Numbered from the stretch's first letter, positions 34,559 to 42,988 are shown. The stretch: DNA of 64,000 nucleotides from Granulosicoccaceae sp. 1_MG-2023 (GCA_030546905.1 JAUOPI010000020.1:1-64000); one strand, 5' to 3'. Numbers and translations: made by a program. Notes: a model not told the origin generated them from the sequence alone.

Positions 34559-35113
34559 TCAGCTGAGCAGCGTGTGCTCAATGAGGATTTTGACGCCGAT
34601 CAGGATCAGCACCACGCCACCGAGGACTTCGGCTTTTTTCTCCAGCCAGATGCCGCTGCGGGCGCCGATAAACACGCCGGCATAACTGAATAAAAACGTA
34701 ACCAGACCGATGCTGATAACCGACAGCCACAAACCGGTGCTCATCAGCGTCAGGGTAAAACCGGCAGCCATGGCGTCAATGCTGGTGGCAATGGCCAGGG
34801 TCAGCAGAACACGGTGGCTGAGATGGCAGATATCTTCTTCGATGGGCTCGCCGAGGCTTTCATAGAGCATTTTGCCGCCGATAATGCTGAGCAGGGCGAA
34901 GGCGACCCAGTGGTCAATCGCGGTAATCAGGCCCGCCAGCCCCAGGCCGGCGAGATAGCCGACCACCGGCATGGCCCCCTGAAACAGACCAAAATAGAGC
35001 CCGGTGCTCAGCGCCAGCCGGCCGGTGTGCTCCTGATGCCGTGAGCCCAGGCCGATGGCAACCGCAAAGGCGTCCATGCTCAGCGCAATGGCGAGCACCA
35101 GTAGTTCTGTCAT
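34559..35113 (-). CDS. mntP: Manganese exporter MntP
   Basis: A 184-residue membrane protein with six helices in two repeats, each with the MntP acidic/asparagine-type helix start (ALSMDAFAVAIGLG at 10-23 and ATSIDAMAAGFTLTL about 108-122), and the family segment GGKMLYESLGE. MntP exports Mn2+ and protects against excess manganese. In enterobacteria the gene follows a yybP-ykoY manganese riboswitch. The region upstream here (35114-35200) shows no such structure that I can recognise. It converges with the EamA gene. Confidence 0.93.
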   Translation of the reverse strand: MTELLVLAIALSMDAFAVAIGLGSRHQEHTGRLALSTGLYFGLFQGAMPVVGYLAGLGLAGLITAIDHWVAFALLSIIGGKMLYESLGEPIEEDICHLSHRVLLTLAIATSIDAMAAGFTLTLMSTGLWLSVISIGLVTFLFSYAGVFIGARSGIWLEKKAEVLGGVVLILIGVKILIEHTLLS

Positions 35114-35307
35114 GATCGGTTTTCCGTCAGCTGATAGGCGTTGGCAAAAGCTGATTTTACCTGCATGTCGTCTGTGCGCAAAGCCGGCCGTGCCGCTGCG
35201 TGCGTCGCGATACAGCTGAGCGCAATGTCAGCCTTTTTGCTGGTAACAGGCCGCGACGGCGCCTACCATACCGCGCAGGTATTTCCCCTGTCCGGCAGCT
35301 GACCCGA

Positions 35308-36234
35308 ATGACCGCGATAATTTCAGTCCGTGAGCTCTGTAAGACCTACGATAATGGCCATCAGGCGCTCAAATCCATCAATCTCGATATTGCAGAAGGC
35401 GAGATCCTGGCCTTGCTGGGACCCAATGGCGCGGGTAAGACCACGCTGATTTCCACCATCTGCGGTATCGTCACGCCCACCACCGGTCAGGTGTTGGTCG
35501 ACAATTGCGATACGGTGACGCAGTTCCGGCATACGCGTTCGCTGATTGGTCTGGTGCCGCAGGAGCTCACGCTGGGCGCTTTCGACACGGTGTTCGATAC
35601 GGTCAGTTTCAGTCGCGGCCTGTTTGGCAAGAAGGCCGATCCGCAGTTCATCCGCCAGCTGCTGCGCGATTTGTCGCTGGACGACAAAAAAGACAGCCCG
35701 ATCCGAAGCCTGTCGGGCGGTATGAAGCGACGTGTGCTGATCGCCAAGGCCTTGTCCCACGAGCCGCGGGTGTTGTTTCTGGATGAGCCCACCGCCGGCG
35801 TGGATGTGGAGCTGCGCCGTGATATGTGGCGTATTGTCGGGCGGCTGCGCGAGTCCGGTGTGACGATTATTCTGACCACGCACTATATCGAAGAGGCCGA
35901 AGCGATTGCCGACCGCGTCGGTGTTATCAACGGCGGCGAGCTGCTGTTGGTGGACGAGAAAACCGCGCTGATGCAGCGGCTTGGCAAACGCCGTCTGGAG
36001 ATTCAGCTGCAAACACCGCTGGCGGCGATCCCGCCCGGTTTGGCGCGTCCGGGGCTGAGTCTTTCGCAGGACAAAACCTGTCTGATCTACAGCTACGATC
36101 CGGCGGCCGGCAGCAGCGACATCACGGCGCTGGTCAAGGCGGTGGCCGCACTCGGTCTGCCGCTGCAGGACCTGCAGTCACACAAAAGCTCGCTGGAGGA
36201 GATCTTCGTTAACCTGGTGCACCCGCAATCATGA
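35308..36234 (+). CDS. ABC-2 exporter ATPase (first copy)
   Basis: A 308-residue ABC ATPase of the CcmA/DrrA/NodI type. Walker A is GPNGAGKT (38-45); the signature LSGGMKRR and Walker [13 protein letters not shown] follow, then the H-loop [12 protein letters not shown]. The C-terminal 80 residues are the extra domain of multidrug/lipid exporter ATPases. The ATG at 35308 begins the domain at the normal distance from Walker A; the longer upstream frame has no support. It overlaps the permease gene by four bases. A paralogous ATPase-permease pair lies at 43126-44834, across the LitR region. Substrate unknown. Confidence 0.92.
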   Translation: MTAIISVRELCKTYDNGHQALKSINLDIAEGEILALLGPNGAGKTTLISTICGIVTPTTGQVLVDNCDTVTQFRHTRSLIGLVPQELTLGAFDTVFDTVSFSRGLFGKKADPQFIRQLLRDLSLDDKKDSPIRSLSGGMKRRVLIAKALSHEPRVLFLDEPTAGVDVELRRDMWRIVGRLRESGVTIILTTHYIEEAEAIADRVGVINGGELLLVDEKTALMQRLGKRRLEIQLQTPLAAIPPGLARPGLSLSQDKTCLIYSYDPAAGSSDITALVKAVAALGLPLQDLQSHKSSLEEIFVNLVHPQS

Positions 36235-36992
36235 ATTTTCACGCAATCAATGTCATCTACATCAACGAGATGCGGCGTGCGTGGAACACGCTGCTGCAGA
36301 CGATTATCAGCCCGGTGCTGTCCACCTCGCTGTATTTCATCGTTTTCGGTTCAGCCATCGGTTCGCGCATCGAGCAGGTCGAGGGCGTCAGCTACGGGGC
36401 GTTTATCGTGCCCGGACTGATGATGCTGTCGCTGCTGACACAAAGCGTCTCCAACGCCTCTTTCGGCATTTATTTCCCGCGCTTTACCGGCACGATCTAC
36501 GAAGTCCTGTCGGCGCCCGTGTCCTTTCTTGAGATACTGCTCGGCTATGTCGGCGCGGCCGCGAGCAAGGCGCTGCTGGTCGGTGTAATTATCCTGATTA
36601 CCGCGTTTTTGTTCGTCGACCTGACCATTCTGCATCCCTTCTGGATGATCGGGTTTCTGCTGCTGACCTGTATTTCGTTCAGTTTGCTGGGTTTTATTAT
36701 CGGGATCTGGGCCGACAGTTTCGAACGGCTGCAGCTGATTCCCATGCTAGTGATCACGCCTTTGGTTTTTCTTGGCGGCAGTTTCTATTCGGTCAGCATG
36801 TTGCCGCCGTTCTGGCAGACCGTCACGCTGTTCAATCCGGTGCTCTATCTGATCAGTGGTTTCCGCTGGAGTTTTTTTGGCGTGTCGGACGTCAGCGTAG
36901 GGGTGAGTCTGACCATGATTCTGGTCTTTCTCGGAATGTGTATTGCGGTGGTGGCGTGGATGTTTAAAACCGGATACCGCTTAAAGGAATAA
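36231..36992 (+). CDS. ABC-2 type permease (first copy)
   Basis: A 253-residue membrane protein of six helices, the partner of the ATPase before it (four-base overlap). It has the ABC-2 pattern [44 protein letters not shown], and the last-third [37 protein letters not shown], which closely parallels the second permease in this window. Family members such as YadH, NodJ and DrrB export lipids, oligosaccharides or drugs. It is followed by a strong terminator shared with the converging cytochrome c' gene. Confidence 0.92.
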   Translation: MNFHAINVIYINEMRRAWNTLLQTIISPVLSTSLYFIVFGSAIGSRIEQVEGVSYGAFIVPGLMMLSLLTQSVSNASFGIYFPRFTGTIYEVLSAPVSFLEILLGYVGAAASKALLVGVIILITAFLFVDLTILHPFWMIGFLLLTCISFSLLGFIIGIWADSFERLQLIPMLVITPLVFLGGSFYSVSMLPPFWQTVTLFNPVLYLISGFRWSFFGVSDVSVGVSLTMILVFLGMCIAVVAWMFKTGYRLKE

Positions 36993-37010
36993 ATAGAATT
37001 TTGTCTGAAT

Positions 37011-37041
37011 AAAAAAAGCCGGCATAAAGCCGGCTTTTTTT
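37011..37041. terminator. Bidirectional rho-independent terminator
   Basis: Seven As, GCCGGC (37018-37023), loop ATAAA, GCCGGC (37029-37034) and seven Ts. It lies between the ABC-2 permease and the cytochrome c' gene, which converge, and has T-runs for both directions. Confidence 0.92.
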
Positions 37042-37059
37042 ATTTGCTCAGTGTCCGGC

Positions 37060-37521
37060 TTATTTCACGCGGAAATCGTCGTGACAGGTTTTGCAGGACT
37101 TGCCCAGCGGGCCGATGTTGGCTTTCAGTGCATCAAGGCCCTGGCCGGCGTTGTCGGCCATGGCGGCAGCAGCGGAGGCCATTTCTTCGCCGTATTCACC
37201 GACTTTCGGAAACGTGCTCCACAGTTCCGGTGCCGCTTTGCTGTCCTCGACGCTGTCTGAGTCCGAGCCCGGCGCCCACAGTCCGCCGTTGTCCATCATG
37301 GTCACCAGCTTGATGTTGTCTGCGGCTTTCTGCGCGGCTTCCGCATCGTAGTCGGCTTCGCCTTTAGCCATCGCAGCGAGGATTCCGACGTTGTATTTGT
37401 AAACCTGCATCAGGCCCTGGCGTGCCTCGATTTCCGTTTCAAACGGATCTTCGGCCAGTGCGGGGAGGCTGACGGCCGTCATCAGTGCAGCGGCTGCAGT
37501 AATTCGCATAAACGAGTTCAT
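37060..37521 (-). CDS. cycP: Cytochrome c' (class II c-type cytochrome)
   Basis: A 153-residue secreted protein. The signal peptide covers residues 1-23 (cleavage after ALA). The single haem site CKTCH (C143, C146, H147) sits near the C-terminus, as in four-helix-bundle cytochromes c'. The helices (for example IEARQGLMQVYKYNVGILAAMAKGE) fit the family. Cytochromes c' have a five-coordinate haem that binds NO and CO and help against nitrosative stress. The start at 37521 with an upstream CCGGAG gives the proper signal peptide. The upstream region carries a 28-bp near-perfect palindrome (37599-37626). Confidence 0.93.
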   Translation of the reverse strand: MNSFMRITAAAALMTAVSLPALAEDPFETEIEARQGLMQVYKYNVGILAAMAKGEADYDAEAAQKAADNIKLVTMMDNGGLWAPGSDSDSVEDSKAAPELWSTFPKVGEYGEEMASAAAAMADNAGQGLDALKANIGPLGKSCKTCHDDFRVK

Positions 37522-37598
37522 CTGTGTGTTGCTCCGGTTAATTTTTGTTGGAACGCTAACTATTGAATAAACATGCAATGAGTTCCATTACATGCCGG

Positions 37599-37626
37599 TT
37601 CGGTATTGAGATATCTCAATGCCGAA
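37599..37626. promoter_or_regulatory. 28-bp near-perfect palindrome, candidate operator
   Basis: Bases 37599-37626 read as an inverted repeat with a single mismatched pair. The core is ATTGAGATATCTCAAT, flanked by TTCGG on the left and CCGAA on the right. It lies about 80 bases upstream of the cytochrome c' start and about 77 bases upstream of a small plus-strand gene. The core TTGAG-ATAT-CTCAA has the layout of CRP/FNR-family sites (TTGAT-N4-ATCAA) with symmetrical changes. No regulator can be assigned. Confidence 0.55.
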
Positions 37627-37702
37627 ACTGTGAGCCGTCAAATTGACGCCCCCCGTGCAGCAATTCTATGCTGTTGTCTCTATTGCTGCCGGGAGAAAAA
37701 AT

Positions 37703-37855
37703 ATGACGCTCGCACCGTATTTTATTGGGCTGATATTTATAGCGCTACATTGTTTTTTCGGTGCCCGTCTGCGGGTCTGGTCGGTGTATACCAGTCTGGC
37801 CGTGACCATGGCGTTGTGCGTGCCGGTCGCTGTGCTGCTGTCTGTCCCGGGTTGA
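37703..37855 (+). CDS. Small hydrophobic protein, about 50 residues
   Basis: A 50-residue protein with two predicted transmembrane stretches (about 4-18 and 28-46), one short loop with ARLRVW, and no recognised family. A good Shine-Dalgarno (GGGAG, 9 bases before the ATG) supports translation from 37703. It is divergent from the cytochrome c' gene and precedes litR by 119 bases on the same strand. Role unknown. Confidence 0.5.
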   Translation: MTLAPYFIGLIFIALHCFFGARLRVWSVYTSLAVTMALCVPVAVLLSVPG

Positions 37856-37926
37856 CGCTGCCGTCTGCTGCCGTGCGTAGCGCGGAAGGGCGGCGTTTCG
37901 CTTTGCGCAGTCAGTGGCACGGGGCC

Positions 37927-37945
37927 TGTACAATTCTTGTATAAT
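37927..37945 (+). promoter_or_regulatory. litR promoter with LitR-like TGTACA/TGTATA sites
   Basis: TGTACA (37927-37932) and TGTATA (37938-37943) stand five bases apart. The second overlaps a perfect -10 element TATAAT (37940-37945), 30 bases before the litR ATG. No good -35 is present. The same hexamers recur three times at the divergent promoter region 42366-42435, which suggests autoregulation by LitR. TGTAC(A)-type hexamers are, to my knowledge, part of described LitR sites in Pseudomonas. Confidence 0.6.
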
Positions 37946-37974
37946 AAACCGCCTGATCATTCAGGTACTTCCGC

Positions 37975-38928
37975 ATGGCGCATGCCGATGAGAACGCCCC
38001 TGCAAGCAAAGCCTTAAGCCGCAGTGGCGGGCTCTATCCGATTCGAACCGTCGCGGCCCTGACCGGCGTGAACGCAGTCACCCTGCGGGCCTGGGAACGC
38101 CGTTACGGGCTGATCAAACCACAACGCACCCCGAAAGGCCACAGGCTTTACAGTGACGCGCAGATTGCCTTGATCAGGCGCGTGGTGGAGCTGGTCAATG
38201 ATGGCATTGCCATCGGTCAGGTCGGGCGTTTCCTTCAGGATAACGCCGACACGCCGCTGAGCCGCGCTGACGCCGGCGATCCCTGGCAGATTTACCGCAT
38301 GCGGATGCTGCAGGCGATTCAGTCCTTCGACGATCAGCGTCTGGAAAATGCCTACAACGAAGCGCTTTCCCTGTATCCGGTCGATCTGGTGACGCGCTTG
38401 CTGATTCTGCCCTTGATGGAGCAGCTCGGTGAGTTGTGGCGGGTGCGCGAAACCGGCGTGATCGAAGAACATTTCTTTTCCCTGTTCCTCAGAAACAAAC
38501 TCGGCGCCCGCTTTCAGTACCGCAGTGAGGTGTCGCGCGGGCCGAAAATCATGCTTGCCTGTCTGCCCGGCGAGCACCATGAGATCGGCATCCTGCTGTT
38601 CTGCCTCAGCGCTGTCACCCAGGGCTTCCGTACGGTGCTGCTCGGTGCTAATACGCCGCTCAACGGTCTGGCTGCGGCCGCGCAGGCCGCCGGCGTTGAT
38701 GGGATTGTCCTGTCCGGGACGGCGTGTCCGGCGCCTCAGGTATTACACGAAGACTTGCCGGCGCTGGCCACGGAAACGTCTTTGCCGGTGTTTGTCGGCG
38801 GGGCTTTTGCCGAAGTGCAGGCGGGACTTTTGCGGGCAGGCGGACTGCGGGTGCTCGATCAGGATGTCAGCCGTGCGCTCAGTCAGCTCAATGCTGCGCT
38901 TAAACGCCCCGGTTATCAGGGCGTTTAA
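37975..38928 (+). CDS. litR: LitR/CarH-type B12-dependent photoreceptor repressor (MerR + cobalamin-binding)
   Basis: A 317-residue regulator. A MerR-type winged helix (about 20-90) reads YPIRTVAALTGVNAVTLRAWERRYGLIKPQRTPKGHRLYS. It is followed by the helical B12-cap (about 105-185) and a Rossmann-like cobalamin-binding domain (about 190-300). The light-sensing Wx9EH motif of CarH is present exactly (W155, E165, H166), and the lower axial ligand motif ExHxxG is E200-H202-G205. Such proteins bind adenosylcobalamin in the dark and repress; light breaks the Co-C bond and releases them. Its target is probably the divergent lipid cluster at 39-43 kb, whose promoter carries the same hexamers as its own. 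No photolyase gene is adjacent, unlike many litR loci. Confidence 0.92.
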   Translation: MAHADENAPASKALSRSGGLYPIRTVAALTGVNAVTLRAWERRYGLIKPQRTPKGHRLYSDAQIALIRRVVELVNDGIAIGQVGRFLQDNADTPLSRADAGDPWQIYRMRMLQAIQSFDDQRLENAYNEALSLYPVDLVTRLLILPLMEQLGELWRVRETGVIEEHFFSLFLRNKLGARFQYRSEVSRGPKIMLACLPGEHHEIGILLFCLSAVTQGFRTVLLGANTPLNGLAAAAQAAGVDGIVLSGTACPAPQVLHEDLPALATETSLPVFVGGAFAEVQAGLLRAGGLRVLDQDVSRALSQLNAALKRPGYQGV

Positions 38929-39007
38929 TGCCGGGTGGGTTTTATACGGATGCCCGGCCTGGATTTGCCGGGTTGCAGGGGCGGGCTTGTGTTTTACTGG
39001 CGCACGC

Positions 39008-40237
39008 TCAGACGGCCGGCTTGCTGTAGAAACGCTGAATCACATCAATCGATCCGATACTGAAGCCGGCAATACAATAGGACAGATAAAATCGCCAGCG
39101 GCGTAAGAACGAAGCGTCATAGCCCAGCGCATCGAGCTTGCTGCTGTTGTTATTAAAGCGCGCCAGCCAGTTGCGGCAGGTGCCGGCATAATCGGCGCCG
39201 TAGCGTTTTTCATTGCCGGCCTCAAGACCGCTGCTGCGGCCCAGGTCGGCCAGATGCGTACGCGTCGGTAACATCCCGCCGGGGAACACATACAGCTGGA
39301 TGAAGTCGGGGGTTTGCCGGTACAGCGGGAAAATCGCTTCATCGATGGTGATGACCTGTAAGCCAAGTGTGCCACCCGGCTTGAGGCAGCTGCTGAGCTT
39401 GTCAAAATAGGTCTGCCAGTAACTTTCCCCGACGGCCTCCATCATTTCGATCGAGATAATATGGTCGAAACTGCCCTGCACGTCGCGGTAGTCCTGCAAG
39501 CGTATTTTACTTAAATCGCTCAGGCCTGCGGCCGCCAGCCGTGCTATGGCGTAATCGTGCTGCTCGCGGGAAAGCGTAATGCCGGTTACGCGGATGCCGC
39601 GGCGCGCCGCATATTCGGCAAAACCACCCCAGCCGCAGCCCACTTCCAGAATATGTTCACCGGCTTTGGCACCGCATTCGTCCAGCAAACGCTGGTATTT
39701 GCGGTCCTGCGCGTCTTCCAGCGGTTCGCTGGCCTGTCTGTCCTTGCGCCGGAACAGTGCCGCCGAATAACTCATGCCGGCATCCAGCCAGAGGCGGTAG
39801 AAGTCATTGCCAAGGTCATAGTGATAGGCGATGTTACGGCGGCTGCCGCGGCGGTTGTTTTTGTTGAACTGATGGCGGACGCGGTCCAGCAGCGCCAGCG
39901 GGGTGCCGTATGGATTGCCGAGAATCGCCGCCTCGTTACGCGCCAACAGAGTCAGCAAGGCGGGCAGGTCCGGGGTTTCCCAGTCGCCGTCCATATAGCC
40001 TTCGGCCAGACCGACGGTGCCGCGCAGGGCCAGTCGCTTGAGCAAGCGGCGCGGGCGGTGAATGTCCAGTGCGGCGGTCATCTGGTCGTCACGCTCGACA
40101 CGGGTGGTGCGACCGCCCGGATAGCTGACAATCAATGTGCCGTGAGCGATGCGCTGTATCAGCCGGTCCATCACTTTGGTCGCAGGTGAATCGAAGGCCA
40201 GCGCGCCTATGTGTTTAAGAGATAGTTCCCGGATCAT
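39008..40237 (-). CDS. Cyclopropane-fatty-acid-synthase-like SAM methyltransferase
   Basis: A 409-residue enzyme of the CFA/mycolic-acid methyltransferase family. The SAM-binding motif is LEVGCGWGGFAEYAA; other CFA segments are NIAYHYDLGNDFYRLWLD and MSYSAALF. It transfers a methyl or methylene group to an unsaturated acyl chain of a phospholipid. In clusters of this composition (flavin oxidoreductase, DUF1365, NTF2-like protein) the homologue is tied to light or singlet-oxygen responses and, in alphaproteobacteria, to methylated or furan fatty acids rather than housekeeping CFA synthesis. It is last in the minus-strand operon, overlapping DUF1365 by four bases, and converges with litR. Confidence 0.9.
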   Translation of the reverse strand: MIRELSLKHIGALAFDSPATKVMDRLIQRIAHGTLIVSYPGGRTTRVERDDQMTAALDIHRPRRLLKRLALRGTVGLAEGYMDGDWETPDLPALLTLLARNEAAILGNPYGTPLALLDRVRHQFNKNNRRGSRRNIAYHYDLGNDFYRLWLDAGMSYSAALFRRKDRQASEPLEDAQDRKYQRLLDECGAKAGEHILEVGCGWGGFAEYAARRGIRVTGITLSREQHDYAIARLAAAGLSDLSKIRLQDYRDVQGSFDHIISIEMMEAVGESYWQTYFDKLSSCLKPGGTLGLQVITIDEAIFPLYRQTPDFIQLYVFPGGMLPTRTHLADLGRSSGLEAGNEKRYGADYAGTCRNWLARFNNNSSKLDALGYDASFLRRWRFYLSYCIAGFSIGSIDVIQRFYSKPAV

Positions 40238-40989
40238 GGGCGGGGCTCCTTGGGGTTTGTTTGTGTATGCCGGTAGTAAGGCGCACCGCGAAGCCAGAGC
40301 TTCAGCGCCTGCCAGTGGATTAAGCCCGTGACCTTGAGTGTCAGCCAGGGCAGGCGGAAAAACTGGCGCAGCAGATTGCGGTCGGTGAGCGCTTGTTGCA
40401 CGCCTTGTTGTACGGCGGTGAAAACGGTGTCGCCCTTGCGTTTGCAGCGAATGACGCTGAGGAAATCCGCGCCCGGTTCGCTGAGACGGAATTCGTAGCT
40501 CAGATCCATGGGCTGAAAGGGCGAGACGGGAAAGACCTTGTTGTGCTTGTCGCAGACCGGTGAGGCCAGCGGCTTACCCTGATCATGCAGTAAATACGCA
40601 TGGCGTCCGCCGAAAGTGTTGCGCACTTCGGCAATCACGGCGAACAGTTTGCCGTTGCGTCTGGCATACCAAAGGCTCAAGGGGTTAAAGGTGTAGCCCA
40701 GGACGCGTGGCATGCTCAGCAGCAGCCATTGCTCGGCTTGCGGCAGGCCGGCGCGGTCGGTCATGGCGTCTGCCCAGTCGCGCAGAGAGCTGCCGTCGGC
40801 GGGGCCGTGATCGCGCTCGTAAAAGGAAAACAGGTTAAAGCGGTTATGACTGAACAGGCGCAAGCCGGCGAGGGTGCTGTCGGTCTGGTCCAGATCCAGC
40901 AGCGTGCAGAACACCTCGTAGCGGAAGCGGTTGCGAGGCGCACTCAGGCGTCGGTGAATGACCGGCCCGGTATACAGCGCGGCCGTCAA
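40234..40989 (-). CDS. DUF1365 family protein
   Basis: A 251-residue soluble protein of DUF1365, recognisable by LYTGPVIHRRLSAPRNRFRYEVFCTLLDLDQ near the start, the segment LGYTFNPLSLWYARR and the Cys/Lys-containing PVCDKHNKVFPVSPFQPMD. Its biochemical role is not established; it is almost always found beside a CFA-like methyltransferase and a COG2907-type flavin oxidoreductase. It overlaps both neighbours by four bases here, so the three proteins are made together and probably act on the same lipid substrate. Confidence 0.88.
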   Translation of the reverse strand: MTAALYTGPVIHRRLSAPRNRFRYEVFCTLLDLDQTDSTLAGLRLFSHNRFNLFSFYERDHGPADGSSLRDWADAMTDRAGLPQAEQWLLLSMPRVLGYTFNPLSLWYARRNGKLFAVIAEVRNTFGGRHAYLLHDQGKPLASPVCDKHNKVFPVSPFQPMDLSYEFRLSEPGADFLSVIRCKRKGDTVFTAVQQGVQQALTDRNLLRQFFRLPWLTLKVTGLIHWQALKLWLRGAPYYRHTQTNPKEPRP

Positions 40990-42320
40990 AGTGCAGCTCC
41001 GGTCAATGCTTGCGGCGCGCTATCCGGTCTTGTGTTGTTTTCAGCGGTGCCGCCTTCCTGCCAGGGAATCGTAGCGCCAAGGGCGCGTGCCACCTTGACC
41101 GCTGAGGCCAGCGCGTCTTCGTGAAAGCCGTAACGGAAATAGCTGCCGCAATACCAGATCCGGTCCTGCCCTTGTATTTCTGCCAAACGCGTCTGCGCTT
41201 GTAGCGCTGCGGCGTCAAATACCGGATGCTCGTATTGCGCCTGCCAGTAAATGCTGTCGCTGGCAGGTGGGCAAAGCGGATTCAGGCTCACCAGCAGCGG
41301 GTTTGCCATGGGCAGGTGTTGCAGGCGGTTCATCCAGTAGGTCACGGAAACCGCCTGCGCATCAGCGGTGTCGTCGGCGTTATCGGTCAGGTAGTTCCAC
41401 GACGACCAGGCGCGTCGGCGCAGGGGCATCAGGCGCGTATCGGCGTGCAGATAGGCCTGATTGTTTTGGTAAGTGAAAGCGCTGAGCAGTTCACGCTCGG
41501 CCGGGTGCGGGTCGGCGAGCATGGCCAGTGTCTGATCGGCGTGAGCGGCCATAATCACCGCGTCGAAATGTCCTTCACTGCCGTCGCTGCAGCGCACGCT
41601 GACCCCGTCGCTGACCCGGCGGACCTCTACCACGCTTGCATTACAGCGGGCATCACCGAGCTGTGCGGTCAGGCGCCGCACGTACTGGCCGCTGCCACCT
41701 TGCGGGGTTTTCCATTGAGGGCGTCGGTTCAGTGAAATCAGGCCGTGATTATCGAGAAACCGGAACAGGCTCAGGGCCGGGAACTGCCGCATGGTGCGCC
41801 CGGGGCAGGACCAGATTGCCGCCGTCATGGGCAGCAGATAGCGCTCGCTGAAATCGCCTTCGAAACGGTGCTGGCTAAGAAACTCCCCCAGGCTGACGGT
41901 TTCGTCGCCGGCGCTGCGTAGTGCCCGAGCAGCAAGCCGGTTAAAACGCAGAATCTGACCCAGCATCCGGTAGTGACGGGCGCTGAACAGATTGCTGCGC
42001 TGGGCAAACAGACTTGCAAGGTTGTCACCGGCATATTCATAGTCGCCGCCGGCTGCGGACACGGCGAACGACATATCCGTATCGCGGCCTTGCACGCCGA
42101 GAGCGCGGAACAGACCGCACAGATTCGGGTAGTTCGGCTCGTTGTAGACCATAAAGCCGGTATCGACCGCCACCGGCCCCTGCGGGGTGTGCGCGGTGAC
42201 GGTATTCGCGTGACCGCCATAGCGCGCGTCTTTTTCGAACAGGGTAAGCTCATGTTGCTGGCGCAGCAGCCAGGCGGCGCCCATGCCGGCAATGCCACTT
42301 CCGATAACGGCGATCTTCAT
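40986..42320 (-). CDS. FAD-dependent oxidoreductase (COG2907-type, amine-oxidase fold)
   Basis: A 444-residue flavoprotein. The FAD dinucleotide motif is GSGIAGMGAAWLL (7-19) with the downstream LFEKDARYGGHANTV. Homologues annotated as NAD/FAD-binding or amine-oxidase-like proteins occur with CFA-type methyltransferases and are thought to oxidise or desaturate acyl chains. Conserved segments VDTGFMVYNEPNYPNLCGLF and GSYFRYGFHEDALASAVKVA fit the family. First gene of the minus-strand operon; its promoter region (42321-42450) holds the repeated TGTACA-type motifs. A role in lipid modification is inferred from neighbours. Confidence 0.9.
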   Translation of the reverse strand: MKIAVIGSGIAGMGAAWLLRQQHELTLFEKDARYGGHANTVTAHTPQGPVAVDTGFMVYNEPNYPNLCGLFRALGVQGRDTDMSFAVSAAGGDYEYAGDNLASLFAQRSNLFSARHYRMLGQILRFNRLAARALRSAGDETVSLGEFLSQHRFEGDFSERYLLPMTAAIWSCPGRTMRQFPALSLFRFLDNHGLISLNRRPQWKTPQGGSGQYVRRLTAQLGDARCNASVVEVRRVSDGVSVRCSDGSEGHFDAVIMAAHADQTLAMLADPHPAERELLSAFTYQNNQAYLHADTRLMPLRRRAWSSWNYLTDNADDTADAQAVSVTYWMNRLQHLPMANPLLVSLNPLCPPASDSIYWQAQYEHPVFDAAALQAQTRLAEIQGQDRIWYCGSYFRYGFHEDALASAVKVARALGATIPWQEGGTAENNTRPDSAPQALTGAAL

Positions 42321-42365
42321 AGGGTGACACTCCGGTTGTCGGGGCTGCTTAAACAGACCCTTTAC

Positions 42366-42435
42366 AAAACTTGTACATCCACCCTAAGTGTTTAGGGAAA
42401 ACTTGTACAGAAGTTTTCTGGTCTGTATAAGTTTT
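42366..42435. promoter_or_regulatory. Divergent promoter with repeated LitR-like operator motifs
   Basis: The 12-mer AAAACTTGTACA occurs at 42366-42377 and again, 32 bases on, at 42398-42409; its near-match TGTATAAGTTTT (reverse orientation) is at 42424-42435. A further inverted AAGTTTT lies at 42412-42418. On the plus strand TTGTAC (42403-42408), a 17-base spacer and TATAAG (42426-42431) form a promoter whose two elements lie inside these motifs. TGTACA and TGTATA also appear at the litR promoter. A minus-strand promoter for the flavin oxidoreductase must lie here too but was not pinned down. Confidence 0.65.
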
Positions 42436-42458
42436 ATTCACAACACGGAGACAATGCG

Positions 42459-42533
42459 ATGGCACCAGGTAACAGCAGTCGGTCTGTCAGGCTGATGCGG
42501 GCCCTTGGCAGGCGCGGCAGAGGTGGGTTGTGA
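42459..42533 (+). CDS. Possible 24-residue leader peptide, translationally coupled
   Basis: ATG at 42459 with a CGGAG ribosome site eight bases upstream opens a 24-codon frame, rich in Arg and Gly, whose TGA (42531-42533) overlaps the GTG start of the next gene by three bases. The ribosome site and overlap favour real translation, perhaps to couple expression. The peptide has no recognised family and may have no function of its own. Confidence 0.4.
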   Translation: MAPGNSSRSVRLMRALGRRGRGGL

Positions 42534-42988
42534 CGGGCGTGGCAGCACTGCGCGAGCAGGCGGTCAGCCGTTATGCCACGTTTTTCACCGAACTCAGTCC
42601 GGCGCGTTTGCACTTGCTCAACCGCTACTGCACTGACGATATCCGCTTTGAGGACCCGTTTAACCGGCTTTGTGGGGTGGATGCGCTGGAGGACCTGTTC
42701 AGGCATATGTTTGAAAACACCAGTGCTCCGGTGTTTGAGGTCCACGATTGGAGTGTTTCACCTGCCGCCGGCTATATCTTCTGGCGCTTCAGCTGCCGCG
42801 TGCGGGGCCGTGACGTCGCTTTTGACGGGGTGTCGCGCTTGCTGATCAGTGACGACGGGCGTATCGCCGCGCATACCGATTACTGGGACACCACCGCTGT
42901 GCTGTGGTCGCGGGTGCCCTTGCTCGGCGGTCTGTTACGACGTCTGGCGCGGCGGCTGCAGGTCCCGGGTGCGCAGTCGCCCTGGTAG
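42530..42988 (+). CDS. NTF2/SnoaL-like protein
   Basis: A 152-residue protein of the NTF2-like fold, with RYCTDDIRFEDPFNRLCGVDALEDLFRHMFEN and SRLLISDDGRIAAHTDYWDTTAVLWSRVPLLGGLL. Homologues accompany the flavin oxidoreductase/DUF1365/CFA genes in light- or singlet-oxygen-induced clusters. The GTG at 42530 follows AGGTGGG at a short distance and overlaps the stop of a 24-residue frame. It is divergent from the minus-strand lipid operon and shares its regulatory region. The catalytic role, if any, is unknown. Confidence 0.82.
   Translation: MTGVAALREQAVSRYATFFTELSPARLHLLNRYCTDDIRFEDPFNRLCGVDALEDLFRHMFENTSAPVFEVHDWSVSPAAGYIFWRFSCRVRGRDVAFDGVSRLLISDDGRIAAHTDYWDTTAVLWSRVPLLGGLLRRLARRLQVPGAQSPW

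Noticed and set aside
35114-35200. yybP-ykoY manganese riboswitch upstream of mntP
   Set aside because: Looked for because many mntP genes have one; no matching stem or conserved loop could be recognised.
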